From the NCBI RefSeq assembly GCF_011067745.1, contig NZ_JAAMPJ010000015.1, forward strand, positions 1 through 64,000: a stretch of 64,000 nt of DNA, read 5' to 3'. Of the stretch, positions 43,383-52,807 are shown piece by piece. The notes under the pieces are model-generated. The model did not search any database, was not told the origin of the DNA, and saw only the letters and a list, made by a program, of their open reading frames with translations. A program made the position numbers and the translations under genes. This stretch comes from Lentzea alba (GTDB taxonomy: Bacteria > Actinomycetota > Actinomycetes > Mycobacteriales > Pseudonocardiaceae). Position 1 is the stretch's first letter, and each line of letters opens with the position of its first letter.

Positions 43383-44019
43383 ACGCCTCACTGCCCTCGA
43401 GAAATCAGCCGACGACTCGATCGGTCCCCACCGCGGTGGCGTGCAGGACCGCCTCGACGAAGTACGGACGCCGATGCATTGGCCCGTAATCGTCACCGAC
43501 GCGGGGACACAGAGCTAACCGAGGCGCTGGACGCGTGTGATGGAGCGGCCGCACAGCCGCTCTGACGTGGATGAACGCGTGGTTGGTCACGGCACCGAGC
43601 CCTGGGCTCATCGTGACGCGCACCGTCGAAACAAGTGCCTATATAGAGCAATTACCCCCGCGGAGACAATTGCTCCCGTGGGGTAATTCCGTGTCCGAGT
43701 CGCACACTGTTCACCCCGTAGCACTCCCTGGCGCTGAGTAGCTCCACCTGGCCTGTTGGACACATCAGGCCCGTCCCGCGGATGGTCACGCGAGACGGGC
43801 CTGGCCTTCGCGCTCATGGGTCGTACCAGCAAGTGCCTCGCAGTGGGACAGAGGACGACCGTCGTTCAGGCGTGTCCCTTCGCAGGAAGACGCGTCCAGG
43901 GCATGTCGGTGAGAGGCGTGCCGACGGGACGGCTGCGGCGGCCTGCGGATAACTTGGCGTGCGGCGGTTTGCGGACGATACGTGAGGCTCCGCCGCCCGT
44001 CATCCCGACAACATGCTGC
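43383..44019. other. 637 bp gene-free region with a large palindrome
   Basis: It lies upstream of the LysR gene and at the 3' end of the HEAT-repeat gene. No recognisable protein is encoded. A long imperfect palindrome occupies 43650-43688, described separately. A perfect hairpin GAGCGGC-CGCACA-GCCGCTC is at 43543-43562. The stretch 43630-43700 is conspicuously A/T-rich. Confidence 0.6.
43650..43688. promoter_or_regulatory. 39-bp imperfect palindrome
   Basis: The outer arms AATTACCCC and GGGGTAATT pair perfectly. The inner arms GGAG and CTCC pair too, around a central CAATTG. It is long for a simple operator and may bind two dimers, or form a cruciform or hairpin. It lies about 270 bases upstream of the LysR start, with no gene between. 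Its function is unknown. Confidence 0.6.
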
Positions 44020-45380
44020 TCAAGCGAGTTGCTGTTCGCGCAACCAGTACGCCGCAGCCTCACGTACCGCGGCGTCCGGGTCGCTCAACGCCTCACGGAC
44101 CAGACCAGCGAGGTGGCGGGAGTCCCGGCCCCAGCACAACAGCGAGAAGATCGCGAGACGGCGAATCGACGCGTCTGGGTCGTACCGCATCGCCCGGCAC
44201 AGCAACGGCAGCACCCGCTGCCCGGCCTGACTGCCGAGCGGGCGCTCGCCGAGCACGCTCACGGCGTGCCGGCGAATGATCATGTGCGGCGAGCTCAGAC
44301 CGTGCAGGGCTGTGTCGACCTCCGCAGCGGTGATGCGGCAGTACCCGCTGCCCGGGGTCAGGCTCTCCGTCAACGCCGGCAGATAGCCGGGCCAGTGCTC
44401 GATGACCCACGCCAAGGGCCGGTAGTCCAGTGGCAGCGTGACGACAGCGTGGTCGCGGAAGGAGGTGTACGGCCCGGCGACCGCGCTGGCCACCGCACCC
44501 TCGGAGAGGCTGTCGGCGCGTGCGAGAACGAGGTCCAGCCGACCGAGGCGAGACAGCGCGATCGCGGCCCAGTGGTCCGCGTCGGCATGGCCCAGCGCGA
44601 GGTACAGCGCGTGGATGACGCTTTCGGTGGGCCTGCCGATGTCCGCGAGGATCTTCGCGGCCTGCCACGCGCCGTCCGCGCTGCCGAGCAGGTCGATCAG
44701 CGCGGGGAACGCCGCCGGCCCGAGATCGCGAAGCGCCTCTTCGGCGTCCTCCGAGTCGACGGGACCCCCGAACGTGCCCAGCAGGTCAACCAGTCGCACG
44801 GCGCGCTCGCCGGGCGGGAGCGCCGCGAGCTCGGCCAGGGCGACCGCCCGCTCGTCCAGCTCTGGAAAGTGGCGGCTCACCTCAGCGGCGGTCAGTACCT
44901 GCTTGATCAGCGACTCGTAGTCGTCGAGATCGATCAGCACCACCACGAAGTCCTTGTCGGTGACGCCGTTCGCACGCAGCGTCTTGCGCGCTCGTCGGCA
45001 GACGCGGACGAGCGTCGCCAGAAACCTCTTGAAGGTCTCGTTCCAGTGGTCGGTCGTGCCGGCGCACGCCTCCGCCGTCAGCGCCCGCTGCCAGTGTTCG
45101 GCGACCTCGGGCGGGAGCCAGTCGTCGGCGTAGTCGTCCCAGTCCGGGGCGTTCCAGCGCACCTCGTCCTGGAGTTCGGCGGGTTTGCGCGCCAACGCCT
45201 CGACGCTGTTGATCCCGAAGACGGGCAGTGCGATCACGCCGTCCTGTTCGCGGTAGATGTGGTCCAGCACGGCCGCGTAAACCGCTCGCCGGTGCGATCG
45301 CGCACCGCCGCCGTGACAGTCCGCACCACGCCGTCGTGGAGGATCCGCTCGAACTCCGCCCAGTCCAGGCCCGCAGCCAT
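44020..45380 (-). pseudogene. HEAT-repeat protein with one frameshift
   Basis: The first ~32 codons (MAAGLDWAEFERILHDGVVR and on) are in one frame; near 45285 the frame shifts, and VYAAVLDHIYREQDGVIALP continues in the next to the end. The N-terminal part resembles DUF4303-type proteins (FKRFLATLVRVCRRARKTLR). The C-terminal 200 residues are helical repeats of HEAT type, for example HMIIRRHAVSVLGERPLG and DPDAAVREAAAYWLREQQ. A single-base loss in GAGCGGTTTACG explains the shift, so sequencing error is possible. The encoded protein would be about 450 residues. HEAT proteins are binding scaffolds; the partner is unknown. Confidence 0.7.
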
Positions 45381-45732
45381 TCCAGCATGCTACCGAGGGG
45401 AATGCGTCCGATGTGGATGATCCCGTCGAGCCAGTGATCCGGGGGCAGGGCATAGCGGTGCGCTATGGAGCCAAGCGACGCGCCTCGTCGCTGATCATCC
45501 TGGGCCCGAGTGAGAAACTCTGGCGGGGGCGATCCAGTTGACCGAGCCCAACGCACTGACCACATTCATGTCCGCTTTTCCTTTGATAACACCGGCCTGG
45601 TGGCGTGTGCGGGTCTACTCTCGCGACCCGAGAGGGCAAGGTTCGTCCTCTGCACCCAGGAGTGCTGCAGTGTCCTGGGCCAACAGCTCGGCCGGGTTGT
45701 TCTGCACAGAGCAGTGGCCGTGGGGGGCGGAC

Positions 45733-46701
45733 GTGAGCGAAAACCCTGAACGCACGCATGGCCGATCGAAGCCGCGCGCCGCGGCGTACTTCTGCTGCGT
45801 CGTCGCCGGTTGCGTGCTGATCCTCGCGGTCGTGGTGGCGTTGGCGATCACGGCCGACCGGCTGGGCGGTGGTGCCCTTTACTTCGTCGGCCTCGTCGCG
45901 GCCCACCTGATCTGCCAGCCGGTCGGCAGGCATGCCGTCGTCAGGTGCTGGGTCGGGTTCAAGCGGAACACCTCGGCAGACGGATGGTCCGCGCTCCGGG
46001 CCGATCCCCGTCGTCCCGTGCTCTACCTGCGCTCGTTCCTGGTCGACGATCTGCTGGCGCGCACCGGTGAGACCGCGATGGACTACTTCCGGACCGAGGA
46101 GGAGCGGCTCGCCCGTGCGTTCGCCCGGATCGGACCACTGGTGGCGATCGGGCGGCCCGGCGAGCCACTTCCACCGGCCGGTGCGTCCCGTGTCTACGTC
46201 GGCGACGACTGGCGGGAGACGGTGCGTGAGCTCCTCGACCGCTCCCAGCTGGTCCTCATCGGTGCGGGACGGGGTGAGGGACTGCGCTGGGAGCTCGACC
46301 AGGTCAGAGCAACCGTCGACCCGCGCCGCGTCGTGGTCCTGCTCCCGTTCGGGAACTGGGAGTACGACAACTTCCGCTCCGACGTGGCCGACCTGTTCCC
46401 GCACCCGCTGCCCGACCTCGCACCCCTGCCCGACGCCGACGACCACACGGTCCGAGCAGCACTGCACTTCCGCGAGGACTGGACCGCGGAACCGGTCCGC
46501 CTCAGCACCGATCGCGCCACTAGCCTCGAGATGGCGCTGCTGCAGCAGCTCGCACCCGTCTTCGCCCACCTGGACGACACCCGTGCACCGACCAGGCTGC
46601 AACGGCAACGCGACCTGAGGTGGCTGGCGCTGAGCTTGGCGGGTCTCGTCCTCCTGCTGTCCGCGGTGTGGGGACTCCTGCGCGTCTTCGTGCTGCGCTG
46701 A
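45733..46701 (+). CDS. membrane protein with cytoplasmic TIR/SLOG-like domain, unknown function
   Basis: A 322-residue protein. Two membrane helices lie near residues 22-42 and 48-65. A large soluble domain follows, with RRPVLYLRSFLVDDLLAR, EEERLARAFARIGPLVAIG, WRETVRELLDRSQLVLIGAG and LRWELDQVRATVDPRRVVVL. A third helix (LALSLAGLVLLLSAVWGLL) ends the protein. The alternating beta-alpha pattern and the surface-exposed conserved acidic residues resemble TIR- or nucleotide-binding folds, but no catalytic signature can be fixed. The GTG start follows a G-rich RBS. Antiviral or signalling roles are speculation. Confidence 0.65.
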   Translation: MSENPERTHGRSKPRAAAYFCCVVAGCVLILAVVVALAITADRLGGGALYFVGLVAAHLICQPVGRHAVVRCWVGFKRNTSADGWSALRADPRRPVLYLRSFLVDDLLARTGETAMDYFRTEEERLARAFARIGPLVAIGRPGEPLPPAGASRVYVGDDWRETVRELLDRSQLVLIGAGRGEGLRWELDQVRATVDPRRVVVLLPFGNWEYDNFRSDVADLFPHPLPDLAPLPDADDHTVRAALHFREDWTAEPVRLSTDRATSLEMALLQQLAPVFAHLDDTRAPTRLQRQRDLRWLALSLAGLVLLLSAVWGLLRVFVLR

Positions 46702-46786
46702 GACCAGGATCAAGACAGTCCCGTCACTTCGGACGAACCTGCTCAGGTTCAGCTGGTTCGCCGACCGCTCGACCGGACCCCACGAC

Positions 46787-47700
46787 GTGGTGGCGTGGAT
46801 GATCCTGTCCGTGTTGGCGGAGTCGGGTAACTGGAGTTCAGACTACTGGAGCGATCTTGGCGTGCTGGAGTTCGTGGAGTTCGTGCTCGATCGGCGTGAG
46901 CGTGCCAGAGCCGTGTGGCGTCGGCGGCGGTTATGGAACATCTCGAGATACTCGAACAGGGCGTTGGCCAACTCGATACGAGTGCGCCATCGTCGGCGGT
47001 CGAGCAACTCCGTTTGCACACGTCCCCAGAACGATTCGATCATGGCATTGTCATAGCGGTCGCCGATCGACCCCATCGACGGCAGGAGCCCGGATTCCTT
47101 GGCACGCTTTGTGAAGCTCCAGGATGTGAACTGCACTCCGTGGTCGGAGTGGATCACTGTGCCGGCGGGGAGTGGGGACCGGTTCGAGATCGCCATGCCG
47201 AGCGCGTTGGTCGCCAGGGCGGCGGTCTGGCCGGAGTCGATCGACCACCCGACGACGCGGCGGGAGTGCACGTCGAGCACGACCGCGCGATACACCTTGC
47301 CCTCGCGGGTCGGGTTTTCGGTGATGTCGGTGACTCACAACGTGTTTGGCGCCGCACGGGCGAAATCGCGGTCGACCAGGTCCACGGCGGTGGGTGTGTC
47401 GTGTTTCGGTCGCGGCCGGCGTCGGTTGGGCAGGCCCTTGATCCCGTTGCGGCGCATGAGAAGTCCGACTGTGTTGTGCCCGACGGTGATCCCGCGTCCG
47501 AGGGTGAGCTCGGCGTGCACCCGAGGGGCGCCGTAGACCTGGAACGACTCGATGTGGATCTCGCGGATCAGGTCGGTGAGCCAGGCCTGGCGGATCGCGC
47601 GCGGTGAGGGAGCCCGGTCTCGCCAGTCGTAGTAGCCGGACTCGGACACCCCGAGGACACGGCAGGCGAGTTGGACTGATCGTCCTTCCGAGGCGATCAC
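46787..47700 (-). pseudogene. IS3-family transposase (orfB), with a nonsense codon and a frameshift
   Basis: The helper domain (VLGVSESGYYDWRDRAPSPR) and the rve integrase core (YRAVVLDVHSRRVVGWSID, HSDHGVQFTS, NAMIESFWGRVQTELLDRR) are recognisable. A TGA at 47335-47337 lies between RAAPNTL and VTDITENPTREGK, where the family has Trp. Near the 3' end one G is missing after HTAL, so the final TPIEHELHELQHAKIAPV is out of frame. orfA is missing. The element is dead unless served in trans. Confidence 0.88.
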
Positions 47701-48020
47701 CGTGACCGCTTCGTACCTTCTTTTGGGGCGCTGTTGACCTGCGGTTCAGGGCATTTGGGCGCAGTCCAGGTCGATCCGAGGACTCCTTCTGTGCGAACTA
47801 TGGCACCGACACCGCGCTGACCTGCGGAAACGAGCCTCTTGCAGGTCGGCGCGGGTCCGTTCAGGTCCATTGAGGACCGTTATGGCATGTTCAACCTGCG
47901 GAGTTGTTCCCAATCTGCTCCCACGCCGTGCTCCCAAGGCTCATCGGCTCTGTCTGTCCGGGGCCGGCCGTGCACGCTCGGCGGCATGAGCGGATGTTCA
48001 GCAGGTGGCTGTCGGCGGAC
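47701..48020. other. 320 bp with no recognised gene
   Basis: It lies between the IS3 remnant and the MerR-VOC gene. A/T-richer stretches near 47780 and 47880 may include the outer end of the IS element. No family-bearing frame was found. Confidence 0.45.
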
Positions 48021-48752
48021 TCATCCCTGGTACAGCCAGATCCAGTTCCCGCTGGGATCCTTGACCGCTGAGCTGCGCGGCATTCCCGTCCGGTCACGTG
48101 GTGCCACGACCTCGATGCCCCCTGCCGCGAGCGCCTGGGAGTGACGGGTGTCCAGGTCGTCGACCAGCAGTCCGAAGGTCGTCGGTCCAGGGCGATCGGT
48201 GTCGGTCCGGTCGTTGATCAAATGAAGCAGGAAGAAGCCGTCCTGGCCGTACTCGCCGAACAGGAACGACGAGTGGTCCTGCTCATCTGAGCGCCGGGTC
48301 ACGTCGTAGCGCAGGTCGAAAGCGGACTGGTAGAAGGCGATCGACGCCGGTGTGTCGTCCACGGCGATCTTGATCTGGACCGGCCGACAGCCGGACAGCG
48401 GAGCGGACATGGAGATCCCTTTCGTCGTAACACGGTCGATGTCGTCGATTCGAGCGCTGATCAGGCTGCGCTGGCGCTCCAGCCGACGCCGGTGGGCGGC
48501 GAGCACGTCACCCGCCTTGCCGTCGTCTGCCAGGATCTGGCGGATCTCCTCGATGGGCAGGTCGATCCACCGCAGTTCGCCGATCAAGCGGGCGAGCCGG
48601 ACCTGGTCACGCCTGTAGCGGCGGTAACCAGACACCGGGTCGACCTCGCTCGGGGTCAGCAGGCCGACGTCGTCGTAGTGCCGTAGGGCATGGATCGACA
48701 GTCCAGTGAGGTGAGCGAACCGCCCGATCGCCACCAGTTCCGAATCAGCCAC
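48021..48752 (-). CDS. MerR-type regulator fused to a VOC domain
   Basis: A 243-residue fusion. Residues 5-75 are a MerR winged helix: VAIGRFAHLTGLSIHALRHY, then LLTPSEVDPVSGYRRYRRDQ. A short coiled coil (RRRLERQRSLISARIDDID) follows. Residues 118-243 are a VOC/glyoxalase-like domain with PVQIKIAVDDTPASIAFYQSAF and the terminal DPSGNWIWLYQ. Both the chelating N-terminal His and the final Glu of metal-binding VOC proteins are replaced, so the VOC part probably binds a ligand as a sensor, like antibiotic-binding domains. The target is not evident, as no gene is divergent within 290 bp. Confidence 0.88.
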   Translation of the reverse strand: MADSELVAIGRFAHLTGLSIHALRHYDDVGLLTPSEVDPVSGYRRYRRDQVRLARLIGELRWIDLPIEEIRQILADDGKAGDVLAAHRRRLERQRSLISARIDDIDRVTTKGISMSAPLSGCRPVQIKIAVDDTPASIAFYQSAFDLRYDVTRRSDEQDHSSFLFGEYGQDGFFLLHLINDRTDTDRPGPTTFGLLVDDLDTRHSQALAAGGIEVVAPRDRTGMPRSSAVKDPSGNWIWLYQG

Positions 48753-49042
48753 CCGTCCACCATGCCGTCTCGGGTAACCCGAGGGTCAAGAGGACATGGA
48801 CACCTCCATGCACTGCTCGATGTTGGTACGGTTGTGCATCGCCAACGCTCGACCGCGGCACGAGCGGACACCGGCCAAGATGCCATCGACCAGCGGAGGG
48901 AGCGCCTCGATGTGACTGGCATCCTCACATCGGCACGTGAGTGCGTTGCGCTCGCTGGGCCAGCGCCTCGCTTCGGCGTGAGCGTGCGTTGGAATGCGGA
49001 TCCAGTGGCTGCGAGGTCCGCGGGCGTTGGACTGGTCGGTGT

Positions 49043-49888
49043 TCAGCGGTTCCTGAGTCGGGTGAGTTCGAGACGTACAGGTGAGGCGTTGTCGTCGAAG
49101 GTTCCGATGATCACCAGGCGATCGCCGGTCAGCTCATAGACACCGTTGAACAACAGGGGTGTGTCTTTGCGGAGCCATTGTTCCCATATCCGCAGCTCTC
49201 GCCGCGTGGGGTCGACCTCGAAATGGTGCTCGATCCATTGGTTGCCGAAGCGGAAGACCGCCAGGTGGGCGCGGTTGTACTCGAAGTACAGGCGCTCGAC
49301 AGGTTGAACGGTGCCGGCCGGCTGGTGGGTCCCGGTACGGACCTGCCAGGCGCCATCCAGCGGCGTGGGCGCACGGTTGTTCTCATTGGCGATCCAGTGT
49401 GTGCCGGCGAACGCGGCGACCAACACCGCCGCCTGGATGATCACCCTCACGATGACCGCACGCTTACTTCGGGTGTCGGTGGAGTGCTGGTCGGTCCAGA
49501 AAACACGCACCAAGTCAGCGCGATGCTGGGCCACCACGGCACCCAGGCACGCGGAGGTGACCGCCGCCATCACGGTACCGCTCGCGTCGACGCCATAGGT
49601 CAGGTCGATCAGCGTGATCGTGGTAAGCAGGCCCAGCCCGCCGCACGCGGCCATCAATGTGGTCTTGCGCCAGCACAGCAGCACGCCGAGGGTGATCTGG
49701 ACCAGTGCAACCAAGGTGCCGAAGATCGGCGAAAAGCCGAAATAATGCCAGGTCAGCCAGAAACCGGAGACATCGCCCAATGGCTTGTCTAATTCGGATG
49801 ACAGAACCGTGAACTGCGCCCCTGTGAGCTTCGCGAACCCATAGACGACCAGCACCAACGCGGCCGCGTATCGACAGAACGCGTACAA
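49043..49888 (-). CDS. DoxX-like membrane protein with a soluble C-terminal domain
   Basis: A 281-residue protein. Four membrane helices occupy residues 1-125, with GFAKLTGAQFTVL and WLTWHYFGFSPIFG typical of DoxX-like proteins. A fifth helix near 145-165 leads to a C-terminal extracellular-looking domain (LDGAWQVRTGTHQ, LYFEYNRAHLAVFRFGNQW, LFNGVYELTGDRLVIIG) with a lipocalin-like beta pattern. The start given is a TTG; the true start is uncertain. DoxX proteins have been linked to redox and oxidative-stress complexes. The fusion is unusual and its role unknown. Confidence 0.75.
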   Translation of the reverse strand: MYAFCRYAAALVLVVYGFAKLTGAQFTVLSSELDKPLGDVSGFWLTWHYFGFSPIFGTLVALVQITLGVLLCWRKTTLMAACGGLGLLTTITLIDLTYGVDASGTVMAAVTSACLGAVVAQHRADLVRVFWTDQHSTDTRSKRAVIVRVIIQAAVLVAAFAGTHWIANENNRAPTPLDGAWQVRTGTHQPAGTVQPVERLYFEYNRAHLAVFRFGNQWIEHHFEVDPTRRELRIWEQWLRKDTPLLFNGVYELTGDRLVIIGTFDDNASPVRLELTRLRNR

Positions 49889-50032
49889 CCCCCACCCCCA
49901 TCACGCCAAACGATAACCGTGATCCCCGGACACCTGACTGAAGTAAGGCAAGGGTGCCTCCAGCCATGCCGTCAGCAGCATCTCACCGCTTGCGGCAAAC
50001 ACACCCAAATCGGCAGAACAGGGCGTGGCGTG

Positions 50033-50893
50033 TCAGGTTGCGGATGCCATGTATGCCGCCAGGACGTAGTTCGGGTGTCGATCAAGGTTCTTGCGGGCTC
50101 GGTCGTAGCGCATGGTCGTGCGCGGGTCGGCATGCCGACCCGCGATCTGCACGTCCCGCAGGTCGACGCCCGCGTCGAGCATCGTGGTCACGAAGGTGTG
50201 GCGCAGCATGTGTGGATGCATCCGCGGCAGCCGTACCACCGATACCTCGGACAGCCTGCGCAGCCGTCGAGTTGCGCAATGCCGGTCCATGCGCGCGCCT
50301 CGCCGGTTGAGCAGGATCGGCCCGTGGTCGCGTTCGGCGACGGCCCGGTCGATCGCCCGCCCGACCGCCGGCGGCAACGGCACGACCTTGCCGCCTTTCC
50401 CGACTACGCGCAGAACCCGGTGCCCATGTTCCTCACCGACATCGCTGATGTCTGCGGCGCAGGCTTCGAACACCCGTAATCCCAGCAGGCCCAGCATCGC
50501 CACCAACGCGAAGTCGAACAGGTTGGCCGATTCCCGCGCGGCGCTCAGCAGCGCCTCGAACTGGAGATGAGAAAGGCCGAGGGTCGGCGATTCGCTGGGC
50601 ACGACCGGGCGCCGCACGTACTCCGCTGGCGAGTGCTCGAGCACGGTGTCGATGACGCAGGTGCGGTAGAAGCCGATGACGACCGACATCCTGCGCGACA
50701 CCGTGGAGGGCTTGAACCGCCGGACTTCCTGCATCCACCGCACGTACAGCTCGATCTGTGCCCGTCCCGCTGCTAGCGGTGCGAGCTCGCGCTCCTGGCA
50801 CCAGGCGAAGAAGATCCGCAGATCTGACTCCGAGTGTGTCCGCGAGATACCGGTGTAGCGGCCAAGGTAAGCCAGTGCCGCCAGTCGTAACAC
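50033..50893 (-). CDS. tyrosine recombinase/integrase, N-terminus altered
   Basis: A 286-residue XerC-like recombinase. The N-terminal SAM-like DNA-binding domain has SDLRIFFAWCQERELAPLA and ELYVRWMQEVRRFKPSTVSR. The catalytic residues are Arg in LGLRVFEACA, Lys in VVGKGGKVVPLP, HMLRHTF, AGRHADPRT and the nucleophile Tyr in MRYDRARKNLD. All are present. The reading frame extends upstream as DTDLSDT into the end of an IS21-type element, so the original start is lost; the GTG at 50893 is the best remaining one and only about 15-20 residues are missing. No attachment site or phage gene was recognised. Confidence 0.88.
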   Translation of the reverse strand: MLRLAALAYLGRYTGISRTHSESDLRIFFAWCQERELAPLAAGRAQIELYVRWMQEVRRFKPSTVSRRMSVVIGFYRTCVIDTVLEHSPAEYVRRPVVPSESPTLGLSHLQFEALLSAARESANLFDFALVAMLGLLGLRVFEACAADISDVGEEHGHRVLRVVGKGGKVVPLPPAVGRAIDRAVAERDHGPILLNRRGARMDRHCATRRLRRLSEVSVVRLPRMHPHMLRHTFVTTMLDAGVDLRDVQIAGRHADPRTTMRYDRARKNLDRHPNYVLAAYMASAT

Positions 50894-50922
50894 CGTGTCG
50901 CTCAGGTCGGTGTCGGCGACGC

Positions 50923-50963
50923 GTGAAAACTGACCCCCTACCGACGGGTGAAAACGGACCCCC
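50923..50963. repeat. paired terminal repeats of an IS21-type element
   Basis: GTGAAAACTGACCCCC at 50923-50938 and GTGAAAACGGACCCCC at 50948-50963 are direct repeats 25 bases apart. Multiple repeats at the tip, with this kind of sequence, are usual for IS21-family ends. They abut the start of the recombinase gene. Confidence 0.75.
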
Positions 50964-50977
50964 GTCGATAGCAGGGA

Positions 50978-51034
50978 GTGCTCAACGTGGAGGACTGGGC
51001 GGAGATCCGCCGACCAGCCAGGCTCGCCGGCATG
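50978..51034 (+). pseudogene. IS21 istA N-terminal fragment
   Basis: A GTG start and about 19 codons (LNVEDWAEIRRPARLAGM) match the first residues of IstA transposases. Similarity then ends; the frame runs on to 51235 without family features. Together with the repeats upstream, this is only the left tip of an IS21-type element. The following sequence to 51240 seems to contain a second gene scrap (LRYSNAVSALRWLIDDLAKE) that I could not assign. Confidence 0.7.
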
Positions 51035-51342
51035 ACGGACACAGACCGACTACAGGGCATGATCGACGAACTCCGGCGTATGCGGGGAGGACTGCGAGCC
51101 CAAGTCGAACCAGAACCCGAGGTACCTGCGGTATTCGAACGCAGTAAGCGCCTTGCGATGGCTCATCGACGACCTGGCCAAAGAAGACCGAACGGCCTGA
51201 TCCCATCCGAGGCGACGCTCTCTCCCACCGCTTAGCGGCATGAGCGGACGGGTTGCCCCTGCGAAACCATTGGTGAACCGACTTGCTCCGCTGATGTACT
51301 GATGTGCCACCGCGAGTGGGCCGCGTGACGGAGGTAGTAGTT

Positions 51343-52098
51343 GTGACGGGTTATGACGCGCTTGCCGAGGTGTACGAGTGGCTCATCTCCGATGCGAAGC
51401 TGGCTCCGGCCGAGTTCGCTGCGTCGTTCGATGACGTCCTCAGTCTCCTGCCGTCGAACGCCTACGTCCTCGATTGTTCGTGCGGAACCGGACAGTTGGC
51501 GGTGGGCCTCGCCGGTCTTGGCATCCAGGTTGTCGCAACTGACGCCAGCGAAGCGATGGTTCGTCGGACTGCGGAGTTGTCAGAGGAGTTCGGGGCATCT
51601 GTTCGGACAGTGCGGGCAGACTGGGAAGAGTTGCCCGACCATTTCGATGACGTCACCTTCGACATGGTGTTCTGCGTTGGCAACTCGCTGCACCATGCCG
51701 TCGGCGCGATAGGCAGGGTTGCTGCTCTGGAGTCGATGTCACGGCTTCTGCGCCGTGGCGGGCGCTTGGTGCTCACCTCCCGCACGTGGGAACTCGTGAG
51801 GGCCAAAGGTTCCCGACTGGACATCAGTGACCGACTCGTCCGCCGGAACGGTCGCGATGCCGTCGTGGTCTACCGCTGGGAGATTGCACCGCGTTGGGAG
51901 GAGGAGCACCACATCGAGATTGCGGTCGCGCAAGTTGATGCGGCTGGGTCGGTTCTTGTCCGCTCGGAACTGCTGTCGTGCTGGCCCTACCGGTACGACG
52001 AACTCGAAGTCGAGTTGCACCGGGTCGGACTTCGGACGGAAATGAGCACGTTCAACCCTGAGGCCGAGAACTACATGGTGGTGGCGAGCAAGGTATAG
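51343..52098 (+). CDS. class I SAM-dependent methyltransferase
   Basis: A 251-residue protein. Motif I is YVLDCSCGTGQLAVGLAGLG, motif II VVATDASEAMV, motif III VRADWEELP, and FDMVFCVGNSLHHAV-type sequence marks motif IV; HHAVGAIGRVAALESMSRLLRRGG precedes the final strands. This resembles glycine/sarcosine-type and other small-molecule N-methyltransferases, but the substrate cannot be fixed. The GTG start has GGAGG about six bases upstream; an earlier GTG at 51304 is less likely. It is flanked by the IS21 scrap and a broken gene. Confidence 0.85.
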   Translation: MTGYDALAEVYEWLISDAKLAPAEFAASFDDVLSLLPSNAYVLDCSCGTGQLAVGLAGLGIQVVATDASEAMVRRTAELSEEFGASVRTVRADWEELPDHFDDVTFDMVFCVGNSLHHAVGAIGRVAALESMSRLLRRGGRLVLTSRTWELVRAKGSRLDISDRLVRRNGRDAVVVYRWEIAPRWEEEHHIEIAVAQVDAAGSVLVRSELLSCWPYRYDELEVELHRVGLRTEMSTFNPEAENYMVVASKV

Positions 52099-52231
52099 AC
52101 AACGGCCTCACGGTCCCTGGCCGGACAGCGCGGTTGCTCGCAGGAGGCTTGCGCTCTCTCATCGGCATGGGCGTGCGTTCTGGGGCTGATCGTGGGCAAA
52201 CGACGCCTGTGCCGAGCGCGGCTGGTGAGGC

Positions 52232-52650
52232 CTATGAGAGGCAGCGCAACCACACCACACGCGGCCCGCCGTTCCCTTCCTCGCCGGGCTCCACATCCAC
52301 GATGCCCAACGCACGCGGGTCTTCGTGGCGGTGTCGGTACCGATGCAAGTGGGCCCATCCGCGCCGTCGTGCCACAGGCCGTCCCGGCCGGCCCACGACG
52401 CGCCGGTGACGATGTAGCCGTCACCGGCGCGGGTGTCGTTGCTGTCGTGCAACGAGATCGCTGTCCCGTGCGCGTTCGGCATCGCCCAGCCCTCGACGAC
52501 ATCGGGAGTCGCCGAGTGCCGCGTGGTGAACTCCCAGGCCCCGAACACGATCGCGACGACAACACCCACTGCCACCGGCGCGACACGTGGCCAGCTGGGC
52601 TTGGCGACCGCTCCGCGGCATGTGCGGATGTTCGTCAACCTGTTGGCCAT
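52232..52650 (-). pseudogene. exported/membrane-anchored small protein, frameshifted
   Basis: A basic N-terminus and one hydrophobic helix (VAPVAVGVVVAIVFGAWEF) precede a soluble part, VEGWAMPNAHGTAISLHDSN, YIVTGASWAGRDGLWHDGAD and PTCIGTDTATKTRV. After this the frame shifts; the continuation ALGIVDVEPGEEGNGG and VVWLRCLS, ending with TAG at 52232-52234, is in the next frame and looks natural. The reconstructed protein would have about 138 residues. The family is not known to me; it is common in appearance for actinobacterial hypothetical proteins. Confidence 0.6.
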
Positions 52651-52807
52651 GATCCTGGCCTTCTACGTGATGCCACCCGATGTCGCATGCAGCTAGGCGG
52701 AGCTGAGCGGGCGCAGGACATGCTTGACGTGCAGCGGTGACTTTCACAGCGGCACGGGTTGATTCCGAGGTTGGTCCTGGCGCCTGCGAGGCGACAGGGG
52801 CATGTCG

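Noticed and set aside
43543-43562. Perfect 7-bp hairpin GAGCGGC/GCCGCTC as a terminator
   Set aside because: No gene ends just before it on either strand, so no transcript to terminate is evident.
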